Shown one piece after another: positions 32,871 through 43,010 of a stretch of DNA of 64,000 nt. Position 1 is the stretch's first letter; each line of letters opens with the position of its first letter. The position numbers were made by a program, and so were the translations under genes. The DNA is from Adiantum capillus-veneris (lineage: Eukaryota > Streptophyta > Polypodiopsida > Polypodiales > Pteridaceae): positions 71,278,435 to 71,342,434 of the forward strand of contig CM043950.1 of assembly GCA_014529385.2 (NCBI GenBank). The letters are read 5' to 3'. Below the pieces are notes generated by a model. It did not search any database, was not told the DNA's origin, and saw nothing but the letters and a program-made list of their open reading frames with translations.

Positions 32871-35223
32871 AGGATGTGAAGAAAGTGACAAAGATGAAGC
32901 TTTGGATCTCAAGGGATGTCGCAGGTTTGTGGTAAATCACATAAATGATTGTGATAAAATTTTGTCTAGGTTGGAAGAAGTGAATCTTACATCGTCAGGG
33001 AAAAAGTCTATGTTTGGTGTCAAAGAAGTGCTCATTGTGGGGCACATGTGCGGTCCATATGGTAGGAAACCTTGTCCATCAAAGGTAGATGCCATCCAAA
33101 GAATGAAAGAAATATGCACTAGCATCACTGAGGTTAGAAGGTTTCTGGGAGCATGCGTCTTCTATGTTATTTGGATTCCACATTATGCACATGTAGCTGA
33201 TTCTCTTTATCAGTTGCTTAGAAAGAATCAAAAGTTTAAATGGACAGAAGCACATGTAAAATCCATGAAAAAGCTAAAGGAGTTACTCCAGTCAACAACG
33301 ACTTTGAGAAAGGTAGACTATGAGTGTCAAAGGCCAGTGATTGTGATAGTAGATACCAGTCCTACAGGGATTGGATGGGCAATAGGGCAAGATGACAAAG
33401 AAGGACACAGGTATGTGGTAAGATTTGGAGCAAAGGTACTAAGTGCTCGCCAAAGAAACTATCCACAGATAAAGAGAGAGTTATGGGGTATGGTTACAGC
33501 CTTGAAAAGTGGAAAAGAGTACCTAATTGGTGCATGTGTGGTTGTAGAAACACATTGTCTACCACTTCTTGGGATGATTACAAGCTGCTCAACACCAGAC
33601 ATTGCTATGTTGCGGTGGATTGCCTACATTAAGTCCTTAAATCCCGAGTTTAAGCACATTGCAGGTAAAGACAATACAGTGGCAGATATGCTATCAAGGG
33701 CAAGGTATGAAGATGAGTCACAAATGATTGATGAGGGAGATGATGTAGGCACAAAATTCTATTCTATCTCTCATGTCAAAGGTAACAATGTCTGCATGAC
33801 TAATTCACTTGAATTGTTCTTGAAAGATCTTTATGAAGGTGATTGGCTTTCTATTGGAAGGTACTTGAGTACTCTAACAAAACAGGATGATTGGTTTGAA
33901 CAAGAATTCAAGAGGATACGCAGGAAAGCATATGGGTACTTTTTAAGGGATGGTTACTTGTGGAAGCATCCTAAGCAAAAGGGTGCTACACCACAACGAG
34001 TTATATGTAAAAAAGAGACTCAAGTAAAGCTCATGCAAGAGTTTCATGAGAGTCTATGGGCTGGACACAGGAGTGTGTGGGCAACCTTCTCCAAGTTGAA
34101 AGAAAAATACTGGTGGAAGGGTATGTATAAAGATGTATCTCAGTTTGTAGAGTCATGTGTAACTTGTCAAATGTATTCAAATGTTCGACATCGTGATGGA
34201 TTGCACCCTACATATCCACTAGCCATGCACTATAAATGGGTTGTGGATCTAGTCACGATGCCTTTAGGACTCTGGCAGATGAGATACTTGGTTCTTGCAC
34301 GAGAGGACCTAACTAACCAGGTTGAAGGAAGAGCATTAAGAGCTAAGACCACAGAAGATGTGTGCAAATTCCTTCTTGATGAGGTGATTTGCCGTTATGG
34401 TTGTGTGGGAAAAATCACTGCAGATCGAGGTGAACTGGATGCCGAAGAAGCAAGGGAGTTCTTTTCTAGATTAGGGATCAAGCTTTCTCTTACTATAGCT
34501 TACAACCCTGAAGGCAATGGAAAGAGTGAAAGAGGGCATCCTCCTATCATCAAAGCTTTGGCCAAGGCTTGCGAAGGAAGAGTTGGTGAGTGGCCAAAAC
34601 TGTTACCATATGCTTTATGGGATGATTGTACAACACATAGCTCAGTAACTGGCTACATGCCTGCGGAGCTAATGTATGGTCAAAAGCCAGTGATGCCGAT
34701 TGAGGATACAATTCCCACATGGAATGTACTACCTTGGCAAGAGGGGCTTAGTAGGGAAGATCTCCTTGCATTGCGCATAAGGCAACTAGAGAGAAGACCT
34801 GGAGACATTGAGGCTGCAAAAGAACGACTCAAAAATGCAAGATTGAAAAACAAGGACTACTTTGATAAACGACATCGGCTCAGGAGCAAAGCAATTGACA
34901 AAGGTGACTGGGTTTTAGTGTATGATAGTAGCCTTGATAACCAACACACAGTCATGCGTAAGTTTTCAAAAAGATGGTTTGGACCATATGTTGTAAAACA
35001 TGTGCATGAAAATGCTACTTACAGCTTGTCTGAACTAGATGGCACAGAAGTAAAGATTCCCATTGCAGGAAAAAGGATCAAAATGTTTAAGAGAAGAGGA
35101 GACAATGATCCAGAAAATGCTGATGAGGAAGAAGAGCAAAACACAGGTGAAGATCAAAGTGAAAATGAAGCTCTGGAATCATCCAGTGAAGATGAAAGCA
35201 AGGAAGATGTACAAGAGGGCTGA
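32842..35223 (+). CDS. Gypsy-A pol 3' part: RT thumb, RNase H and integrase
   Basis: An open frame of 793 codons. From the FIDD of reverse transcriptase it runs through VRRFLGACVFY (RT connection), RNase H (VIVIVDTSPTGIGWAIG, then QIKRELWGMVTAL), the integrase zinc part (FHESLWAGH...CVTCQ, about 34040-34170), and the integrase core with WVVDLVTMP, ITADRGELDAEEAREFF and YNPEGNGKSE as the D-D-E set. A basic C-terminal part and an acidic Glu-rich tail finish the protein. No chromodomain is obvious. Only this part of pol is unbroken; it lacks its natural start, so the annotated ATG is nominal. Confidence 0.85.
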   Translation: MPFIDDLPIKGCEESDKDEALDLKGCRRFVVNHINDCDKILSRLEEVNLTSSGKKSMFGVKEVLIVGHMCGPYGRKPCPSKVDAIQRMKEICTSITEVRRFLGACVFYVIWIPHYAHVADSLYQLLRKNQKFKWTEAHVKSMKKLKELLQSTTTLRKVDYECQRPVIVIVDTSPTGIGWAIGQDDKEGHRYVVRFGAKVLSARQRNYPQIKRELWGMVTALKSGKEYLIGACVVVETHCLPLLGMITSCSTPDIAMLRWIAYIKSLNPEFKHIAGKDNTVADMLSRARYEDESQMIDEGDDVGTKFYSISHVKGNNVCMTNSLELFLKDLYEGDWLSIGRYLSTLTKQDDWFEQEFKRIRRKAYGYFLRDGYLWKHPKQKGATPQRVICKKETQVKLMQEFHESLWAGHRSVWATFSKLKEKYWWKGMYKDVSQFVESCVTCQMYSNVRHRDGLHPTYPLAMHYKWVVDLVTMPLGLWQMRYLVLAREDLTNQVEGRALRAKTTEDVCKFLLDEVICRYGCVGKITADRGELDAEEAREFFSRLGIKLSLTIAYNPEGNGKSERGHPPIIKALAKACEGRVGEWPKLLPYALWDDCTTHSSVTGYMPAELMYGQKPVMPIEDTIPTWNVLPWQEGLSREDLLALRIRQLERRPGDIEAAKERLKNARLKNKDYFDKRHRLRSKAIDKGDWVLVYDSSLDNQHTVMRKFSKRWFGPYVVKHVHENATYSLSELDGTEVKIPIAGKRIKMFKRRGDNDPENADEEEEQNTGEDQSENEALESSSEDESKEDVQEG

Positions 35224-35267
35224 TCTTACAAAGAAATAATTTGGCACATACCGGAGGATGTGCAGGT

Positions 35268-35281
35268 TTAGAGGGGGTGGA
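35268..35281 (+). other. Polypurine tract of Gypsy-A
   Basis: A purine-rich stretch, AGAGGGGGTGGA, directly before the 3' LTR start at 35282, the position used to prime plus-strand DNA. Confidence 0.7.
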
Positions 35282-36657
35282 TGTCGTGCTGTGACATGTA
35301 CATAGTGGGAACACATGCTACAAGAGTTATCTTGTAACTTTTTAGATACATAATTATATTTCCTATAATGTACATATGCATATGTAAGTATAAAAATAAG
35401 CTTTCTATCTCATCTTATTATTTATCTCAAGGGTAATGTATTCTTACTTTACCATCAAAAAATACTATGGGAAAAGTGTCAATAGCTCCGCCTCTTTAAC
35501 TTGGGGCAAAAAGCATTGATTCTTTATTTCTACTATTTCATTATCATCTCACACCCTAGCTAGATCCTATATCTAGGGTAAACTCCAATATATATATATT
35601 CTATGTATTTTTTATACTTTTCTTATATTTCTTTTTAAATAGCTACTAGGAGAGAATCAAATCCTAGTGGGACACTAGGTGGCATGATTTCAAAGATACA
35701 CTTATTTTAATGCATTATTGCAAGCATGTTTACAAAAATTTGTCAAGGAGAAATGTCATGCTTTCATATGGCATGAGGTGTCCTTGGGAATTAAATGAAA
35801 GTCAAGGCTAAGGAGACCACATGAAGACTTTTGCTGCCATAAATGGACCCTATTTTGATGAATTTTTTACACAAGGTTCCAATCCGAATTGGAGAATGAT
35901 TTTAAAATGAAAATCGTAGCTAATGCGCTGAAGTTTCTGCCCATATATATATTTTTTTATTTGGAGCTACGGTGGAGGAGATATGATCAAAATACTCGAC
36001 CCCAGTCTGCCCACATCATGCAGGGATAGCTCAGTTCCAACTTTTCCAATTCCTGTTCACACTGGCTCCTCTCTTCTTGTGTAAACCCTTGTGGGTTCCC
36101 TTCACCTATAAAAGGGGACCTCTTCTTCCTTGGAAGGAACTCAAGCATTCAAGCCATTGATGAGAGGAATTCTCGAGGGAGTGAGTAGTAATGCCTAATT
36201 GTACTTAGCCATTAACATAAGCCCAAGCCTACACTTTCTCCTAGAGGGAGACTAGCCATTCTTGCAACAAGCTAACCTTGGAAGATCAACTCTAATCAAA
36301 TAAGGTCTTGCACTTGGTGTATCAATCAAAGTGGAATTATCCACTCTTTTTCTCTCTCCCATCAATAATGGTGCCGAAGGGTTTCAAGTAAGATGTGTTC
36401 TACATTGATGTTTTCTTGATTTCTTGTTGTTTTCATTTTCATCTCTAATCCAACATATATATATGTATCTAATCTCATCTCCTTAACCAAACCTATCTCT
36501 CTCATTCTTAGTAATTCATCCTCTCTAGGTTCTCTTTGCTACAGGTACATCTCTCCCCGCAGTATCCTTATTGCTTATGAGCAAGAATAGGGCTTGGGAG
36601 GGAAACTTCTCATCTCTTCACTTCTCTCATATCTACATTTCTCACATACTATCCTAG

Positions 36658-36876
36658 ATGAATAACCCACATGATGATCATTTCTATCACTTTCACTCTG
36701 TACGATCTATTAGAATTAACGTATGGATTAGCCGTAAAATACACTTTCAACAGCGTATAGTGTTTCTCTTCGGCCCTGAAAGGCTCAATGAAATACTTCT
36801 ATTGCCGGATCCCATCATACTACCTCTCATAGACTATAATTTTTCTTTTGATGTAAGCGTAGTTATCTTGCTATGA
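36658..36876 (+). CDS. Small LTR ORF B, 3' LTR copy, unknown function
   Basis: 72 codons, starting MNNPHDDHFYHFHSV. Core: ISRKIHFQQRIVFLFG, ERLNEI, then PIILPLIDYNFSFDV. It is related to ORF A next to it and to both small ORFs of Gypsy-B, whose B-type ORF reads ISRKIHFQQRMVFMFG at the same place. Its stop overlaps the start of ORF A (ATGA at 36873-36876), an arrangement that permits termination-reinitiation. In the 5' LTR this ORF is frameshifted, so the working version, if any, comes from other copies. Function unknown. Confidence 0.55.
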   Translation: MNNPHDDHFYHFHSVRSIRINVWISRKIHFQQRIVFLFGPERLNEILLLPDPIILPLIDYNFSFDVSVVILL

Positions 36877-37085
36877 ACCAAGAGGATTTGTACACACAAT
36901 TAATCCCAATCCCTAGACAAAATATATATATTATGGTAAGCACAAAACTACAATTCCAAAGAACAATTCGTAGCCTATTTGGTCAGCCAAGATTGAATGC
37001 CATTAACTCATCCATTAATCCTTTCATATTACCCATGATACGCTATGACCATAGCCTTGATGTTTTCATCTTCGTATTGTTTTGA
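36873..37085 (+). CDS. Small LTR ORF A, 3' LTR copy, unknown function
   Basis: 70 codons, starting MNQEDLYTQLIPIPRQ; differs from the 5' LTR copy by a Thr-to-Pro change near residue 14. Conserved residues shared with ORF B and with Gypsy-B: S-x-K-x-x-F-Q, F/L-F-G-x-x-R, I-L-P-x-I-x-Y-x-x-S-x-D-V. It ends about 200 bp before the LTR border. Confidence 0.55.
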   Translation: MNQEDLYTQLIPIPRQNIYIMVSTKLQFQRTIRSLFGQPRLNAINSSINPFILPMIRYDHSLDVFIFVLF

Positions 37086-37286
37086 CATTCTCTTTTGCAT
37101 TCTTCCTTTGTGTGTGTGAATGCAAGAGAGAAAGAGTGAGTCTTCTTTGGTTGAACTTCTTTCCAAAGCCTAGTCTTCATGGCATCTATGGTTTAACTCC
37201 TTCATATAGTTTTTGTTGAGTTCTCTCACAAACTCTCACAGCCATAAGCCCGGTGCTTTCCTGGCAAGACCGCAAATTTCTCGACA

Positions 37287-38494
37287 GCGCTAGATTGATG
37301 CTTTCCTCGTATGCGTCAGGTGCCAACTCGTAGTCAAAACTCCCTTTTGATGGCAACCCTTCCATTTTACTACTATACATAGCATCGAACTCTTCCTGTC
37401 ATTTGACAAGGACACAATCAAAATACGCATAATAATATTTCCCAATCAAAACATATTCTCTCTTTAGCATTGGTTTCAAACATACCTTCCAAATGAGTTG
37501 CACAAGGACAACCATTGGCAATTTTAGCGACTTTGATTTGTTGGACTTCTAAAATTCAAAGCCCTTTCTGCTGCCAAACACACTCTTTTCGGAAATTTTT
37601 GCAAAAGTGAAGTAGGGTCCGCCAACCCTAGCTTTCTCATCATGAAAATTTCATGAGCAGTTGTGTGAGGCACTGAAACCCTTGTGGACTTGTTTAACAC
37701 TCGATTGTAATTTACATTGTCAAAAAAATAAGATGCATGTACATTCGCAAAAAAACATTTGGGCTTACCTATTGATCATTCCCAAAACCAATAGAAACTC
37801 CGTTGTCTCATGGGGTTGAAAATCAACAAGAACTCACTCCACCTTTGGTGCCTTCTCAATTGGGATGTCGTTCTCGTTCATCCACCGCATCTATGCCTCC
37901 AATCTGTGATTACCATCCCAAACCACAAAGTACCTCTCGACCATGTGACTAAGCTCGGGGATTTGACAAAGCTCCTCATCCAAATCATATGACATTGCAA
38001 GATCTCTCGAAGTGTGACCACGACGATAAAATTGCTTATGATCCTCCCCAGGAATCCATTCACTAACAATAAATCTTGCCATGGTTGGTTGGTAGCTTTT
38101 GTTTGCAATGGAGAGTTGCAAATCCTCCACATGGTCATCATGCATGCGGATGGCGGGGTTTGAAAGAAGTTGACATAGAGGGAAACATAGAAGTTTGCCA
38201 TCGTATGGAGCTATATGAGAATCCACCTAACCCAAAGACATGTGCTTGTCAACCACATTTCCAAATGCTTCATCTCTTACATCTTCAGTTGTGATAGCAG
38301 TTTCCACATGATGACTCAATCCTCCACTTGATTGTTCCATCCACTCTGGTTACGATGGACACAATTCGATCTAGAGAACACAAAGCTTGAGATTGTTCGG
38401 TCTCTTGAGTGCATCGCGGAGGGACTTCTTGCGACGTAGTAACATCAACCTCATCCGCGACACCATTATTTTTGGATTGATTTCTTGTTCTCAT
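37287..38494 (-). pseudogene. ParB-methyltransferase-like gene of MULE-2, 5' part (ParB-like region)
   Basis: On minus the likely start is at 38494 (MRTRNQSKNNGVADEV), with a hydrophilic N-terminal exon. The next piece reads FPLCQLLSNPAIR (38144-38184), like the first strand and helix of ParB N-terminal domains, then VEDLQLSIANKSYQP, and VVWDGNHRLEA (37894-37926), like the GxRR/GNHR box of ParB/Srx folds; VDFQPHETTEFLLVLGMINR follows, with a GTAAG donor near 37765. Two tryptophan codons read as stops (TAG after RLEA, TGA after KVE). A later exon (about 37720-37490) contains more stops. The last exon here (EEFDAMYSSKMEG...) runs into Gypsy-A at 37287 and resumes at 27150. In bacteria and phages ParB-like domains are often joined to DNA methylases; this gene has the same order. 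Confidence 0.6.
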
Positions 38495-38729
38495 ACTTGG
38501 GCTAAAGAATTAAAGAAGATAGATATAAGTATGACTTATGAGAAATTATAGCTAAGAGTTTGAGAAAGAAAAGTGAGCAAAAGAGTACTTGAGAGAGAGA
38601 GACCTATGCAATACAAGAAAATAGAGATGAGGAAAGATACAGAAATGAAAAGAGTTTGTCAATGCTCTTTATAAAGCTTTTAAAATTTATTAATAATTAA
38701 AATTAATTTTTTTAATTTAATTAATTTGA

Positions 38730-39040
38730 AATGTGTGTGTGTGAGAGGTGGGTGAATGTGTTTGTATGTGCGAGCACACGTGTGTGTGTGTGTGCATGCA
38801 CGTGTGTGGGCTTGTGTGTGTCTACATGTACGTGTATGCGTGTGTGTGTGCCACACACAACATGCACACACACGTTGACACATGCGCGTTGGCTTGTGTG
38901 TGTGTATGTACACAGACACGTGTATGCCAACATGTGTATGTGTTTACACACACACACGCCAACACATGTGTTTGTGTACACACACACGCAAGCACATGTG
39001 TGTTTACACACACATGCACACGTCAGAGCATGTGTGTGTG
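38730..39040. repeat. Degenerate TG/CA-rich tract
   Basis: Alternating purine-pyrimidine sequence of TGTG, CACA and GCATGCACG wording for over 300 bp, with TG-rich and CA-rich halves that can pair. Such DNA is prone to Z-form and cruciform structures. It sits between the two divergent genes of MULE-2. Confidence 0.9.
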
Positions 39041-39056
39041 TGGACTGCCATTGGCC

Positions 39057-39118
39057 ACGCGTTGGCCAGGGGCGGATACACGCTGGCCAGGGGTGCGTGG
39101 CCGCCCATGGCCAACGCG
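39057..39118. repeat. GC-rich inverted repeat (GCGTTGGCCA...TGGCCAACGC)
   Basis: Arms around 39058-39069 and 39107-39118 with about 40 bp between them, the spacer again containing GCTGGCCAGGGG. It forms part of the GC-rich island between the divergent MULE-2 genes. Confidence 0.7.
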
Positions 39119-40139
39119 CTGGTATCCCGCACACACAAAACCCTTGTTCCCCCTTAAAGACCACCAAGAAACAACATCCCCACCCTTATTGGGCCCCGCA
39201 CACAGGCCCTGGCCCTCGGTAGCGCCCACGCCCGCACACACGCTCCCGAGAGCGTTAGCGCACGCGTTCCCCCCTTCCTCGCCGCTCGCAGGGGGAGTGT
39301 ATTGTCGACCGCACACCCCCGTTCCTCGATAGCCTGCCCATTTGCCCCCGCCTCCTCACCCCTTCGACTTACAACTTCTTGCCCCCCTCCTGTTAGCACA
39401 CCCGACCGCTCACACATCCCCCTTACACACAAACATTGAAAAGAAAAATTTTAAATAATTATTTGGACAATTTTTTTTCCTTTTATCCATTGCACTAGAC
39501 TAATATTCACGTGCTCACACGGTCACACAGTCACACACAAATAAATTTTTATTAAATATTTTGTATATTTTTTACATAAATTTATTGAAATGATAAAATA
39601 TTTTTAAATTTAAATTTATAATGGCTATATTATTAGACGTGAGTATATAAACAATTTGTTAGTTTATATAATGTGATCTTGTGCTTAACTATTTGTTTAG
39701 CATATTATTATGGCTTGCTCTTTATTTTTCCTGGGTAAAGCGCTTTCTTATCCTTTTTACATTGGTAAATTTATAATATCTGAATCATTTACTTTAGAAT
39801 TAATTTCTCTAATGCAATTTACAACTTTAGATACAGTCATCGAAGTTGGTGATATTGAAATGAATTTGCCCCTTGAAAGGACGCTCAACAATTTGGGTGA
39901 ATTCATCTATGTACTGGATGAATAGCTTTCACGTAAATACAAAGTCAACGTATCCCATCAAACACAATATGCAAGCTCACCTAGCACGACTCCCATTGCC
40001 ATTGTGGATAGTCCATCAACAGGTGCAATTCGCTCAAAAGGAGTTAATAGATCTATGCACCCCGCCTCGAGTTTTTCTCTCAAACAACTTCAAAAGGAGT
40101 ACAAGACAAACACTCCTATAGGCCGAAAAGAAGGGCACA

Positions 40140-41887
40140 TTGACAAAGCTTTTAATGAAAATACAACAAGTGGAACAAGGTACAGAGATTCCAAGGTCTT
40201 ACAATGGTGATCTTGTTTTAGAATTTCCACCTACCATGGGAAAGTTGCACCATATGGATGCAATGGAGCATAAGTATGATCCTCATTTGTGGTCGAAGCC
40301 ACAAAAGTCCAATATAGTTTTTGCAGGTGTAGTGCATCTTAGTCATTTCATAGGGTCTGTCACGTGCATGAATGAACAATGTGTCAGCTTGATTAATTAT
40401 CATATTCCCAATACACATCATTTCAACGGGTACATACAAAAGGCAACTGCACCCAAACAATATTGTAAGATTGGAGATAAGGCCTTACATGCCACTTTTG
40501 TAAGGCAATTTCTTTTTGTATTGCAACATGTGATTGTGTAGTATACTATGTCATGCCATCCGATGAGACTGCCACTAGAGTCATGATTCATCATGGCACA
40601 CATTGACATGATGTGCGCATCGGCACATCCAAAACACTAACGGAAAACACCAAGGTGATGGTGAAAAGGAGTTTGACTGTTGACCCACACAAAGGAGCCA
40701 AGAAGGTTCAAATGTGTTTGGCAAAAGAAATTATAAGTACAAAACTTCTTTGCAACAACACCAATGAAGGAATTTTAGGCGAACAACACCTATTTGCAAT
40801 CGCTGAGGAGTTGGGGCCATTGGTGCAAGATAATTGGTATGAGCATTTCCTAAATTCTTATTTTGATGCAAAACTCTATGCTAAATTATTTTTATCTAAA
40901 TACTTTGAACATTGTTAGGTTTTGAAGTTCAGTATCTATTTTACATAGACGGGTTGACAAAGAACCTTTCGGCATTGATGCACTCCTAAAGCTGAAGCAA
41001 GACTGCACATATGACTTTTTCCATGGAAGCCGGTTTCCTGGTCAAGGTACGGTGGGGGAGAAATTTCATGTCTGGGAGATGTCCACAATTGGTCCAGCAT
41101 CCGGTGTGGACCTGGTGAATCGAATGAGACAAGATCGGGATGGCGATCTTTGACGTGCGTGGATCCAGTTTGATCACACCAGACGTGTTAACGAATGGGT
41201 GACTATGACATGTCATGTCTATGATCCAAGGTACATGGTGCACCTTAACAACTTTGTGGGTTGCATTTGACTCTCTTTAAAAGAATTTTTTTGCGTCATG
41301 CAGGACCTTTTGACTATTGCAACTTGTGAAATGAAACAGGAAGACATGGAAACGCAATGTTTGTTTTGGGAGTGCCTCAATGATGTAATGATATCATGTG
41401 GGTGTGACAGAGCTAATTTCTTTGGCTTCATGGCAGATGAAGCTCAAGAAAATTGGAATGCAGTTCAAATTGGTTTCAATGGTGGTGACAAGCCCAATAC
41501 AATGAGCGGTCGAGAGCATTCTTGTCTTTTCAATTGGAAGCAAAGCTTGAATCAACACACAATGAAGTATGTGATGAAAGCTTCTCAACACACACACAAA
41601 GAAATATGTGAGAAGTGGAGGCAAGCACCAACAAAAGAGACTGCAGCAGAGCAGAGGCTCGTCTGATACGCCAATGGTGGCATAACGGTCATTGCATAGA
41701 CTGTAACATTCCATACATGGATTCATGGCTTAGTTGGTGGGAAATTCGTATTGCACATTGGGGTGGAATTATGACGTGTGTAGAAAGTAGCTCTGATGGA
41801 CGAAACACTCCACGCACAAACCTTACGGAGAGAAAGCATGGCAGCTGGCTAGCAGGGGAGGGTTTTCATAAATGCATTTCATTATAT
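40140..41887 (+). pseudogene. MULE-SWIM transposase of MULE-2, 5' part, split by Gypsy-B
   Basis: Pieces in order match the minus-strand copy at 1173-3685: a Cys/His-containing N-terminal part (40140-40541, with VTCMNEQC), VIVYYVMPSDETATR spanning a break near 40541, KMVKRSLTV-like helix region (40613-40918), SGVDLVNRMRQ (about 41097), QFDHTRRVNEW (candidate first Asp near 41170), FGFMADEAQENWNAV (second Asp near 41436), GREHSCLFNWKQSL (C-x2-H place; His is Asn here, near 41523) and YMDSWLSWWEIRIAHWGG. Breaks: about 40541, 40918, 41150, 41260 and 41664. At 41887 the codons HKCISLY run into Gypsy-B; the protein continues at 56054 with DACTTDLENSIL. Transposases of this type cut and paste the element at its terminal repeats. 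Confidence 0.75.
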
Positions 41888-41993
41888 TGATAGCCATTTT
41901 TCGGCTTTCCATAATTGCCATAGTAAGCTACCTCACCCTATCAAATCACTCAAACATTTTGGTTATCCCTACCATTTCACTGTACATAGGCGT

Positions 41994-43010
41994 TGTGAAG
42001 GATTGGGGGGCTGGCCTCTACAACACCTCAAACCAACACCAAGAAAACAGGATGAAGAGTATAGCTTTCTCAAGATAATATGGTCTGAGATTCTCTCATG
42101 AATTTTGATAGCCTCACTCGCACTCAGCCCCGACTAGCTTCGACTAGCTTCCCTCTACACCGCTACAACTCCCACTATACTTGGATGCATCAAAGGAAGC
42201 AAGGGAACCAAGAAAACCAAAGTAAAAAAGTAAAGAAAAAAAATGGAAATCTCTGCACTTTTCCTCATAAAACCAGGAGCTTCACTTCTTTTCAAACGCC
42301 CTTCCATGTGCTAGTAGAGACTCCATAGGCGCTCTTATATATACACATAGCTTGACCAAAACCCATCCAAATTGCTCACTTTGAAAGCCCACAAAGTTCA
42401 GAAAAAAAACTCAGAAAAAGTGATGGAAAAATTGGGGAAAACCTTGCCCTTTTGCGTATGTACAAGCAAGGAATTGCAACGCATAGTCTACCCTTGACTA
42501 GCTGCACCAAAGGGAACCACAAACAACATGGCTGCCATACCTCAAACCAAGATGAAGAGAGGTCAATATGCAGAGCTAAGAACCCACTTTCATCAGCCCA
42601 TTGAGGAGAGACACACTCTCAACTCACCACACCAGGCTCTCGCAAGGCAAGAGGGGCACCTCTACACCAAAACCCCCACCCTTCACCGCAGGCTGCAGCA
42701 ACACATAGTTTCTTCTTCACGGCTGAATATCCCTCCTCACTTACGACCCCAAGCTGATAAAAACTCAGTTTTTCTTCATATTTTTAAAGCACTAACTCAC
42801 ACTTTGAAGTCTCGACCCTTCTATGTACAAAAACAGCAAAACTATGTACCCCGCACAACTGGCCCGCATGCGTAGAGACAGCTGGCACACACCGCCTTTG
42901 TACACTTTGTACAAGCATGCTTGATTTACATATAAGGCCCCCAAAAGCATTAAAAAACATATCTCAAAGGATTTGGGGTGGTCTGCACCATTTCGCCAAA
43001 ACACGTCACA
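41994..43010. mobile_element. Solo LTR of another element inside the Gypsy-B 5' LTR
   Basis: The 3' LTR reads straight through at this point, so this is an insertion. It starts TGTGAAGG and ends CGTCACA (5-bp inverted ends TGTGA/TCACA) and is flanked by a 4-bp duplication GCGT (41990-41993 and 43011-43014). Length about 1017 bp, no internal coding region. A TATATATA box near 42335 fits an LTR promoter on plus. Short open frames inside (42098-42328, 42528-42875) have no known content. Confidence 0.85.

Larger units (their letters stand above)
27151..37286 (+). mobile_element. Gypsy-A: Ty3/gypsy LTR retrotransposon inserted in the ParB-methyltransferase-like gene
   Basis: Two LTRs of 2005 bp each (TGTCG...CGACA, a perfect 5-bp inverted end) enclose gag, protease, reverse transcriptase, RNase H and integrase. 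The 4-bp target duplication GCGC flanks it (27147-27150 and 37287-37290). Removing the element rejoins an open exon of the minus-strand host gene. By eye the LTRs differ at about 30-35 positions, so the insertion is fairly young, yet pol carries several breaks. The element has two small conserved ORFs inside each LTR. Confidence 0.95.
35282..37286 (+). repeat. Gypsy-A 3' LTR
   Basis: 2005 bp, the same length as the 5' LTR, starting TGTCGTGCTG and ending CTCGACA. TATA box at 36106-36114. Differences from the 5' LTR are mostly single bases. Confidence 0.95.
38495..40139. other. Divergent promoter region of MULE-2, with TG-rich and GC-rich blocks
   Basis: This lies between the starts of the two divergent MULE-2 genes. 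It includes an AT-rich part (38640-38730), a TG/CA-rich block (38730-39040), a GC-rich block (39040-39440) and AT-rich DNA up to 39700. Open frames across the TG and GC blocks are low-complexity. A plus frame at 40004-40210 (SPSTGAIRSKGVNRSMHP) could be an upstream exon of the transposase. Confidence 0.55.

Noticed and set aside
17666-38494. Bacterial contamination as source of the ParB-methyltransferase-like genes
   Set aside because: Both copies have intron-like GT...AG gaps, lie inside plant transposons and are interrupted by plant LTR elements.
38680-39432. Several overlapping frames of 65-194 codons in the TG and GC blocks
   Set aside because: Open in many frames on both strands because the sequence is alternating TG/CA and GC-rich; Cys-Val-His repeats only.
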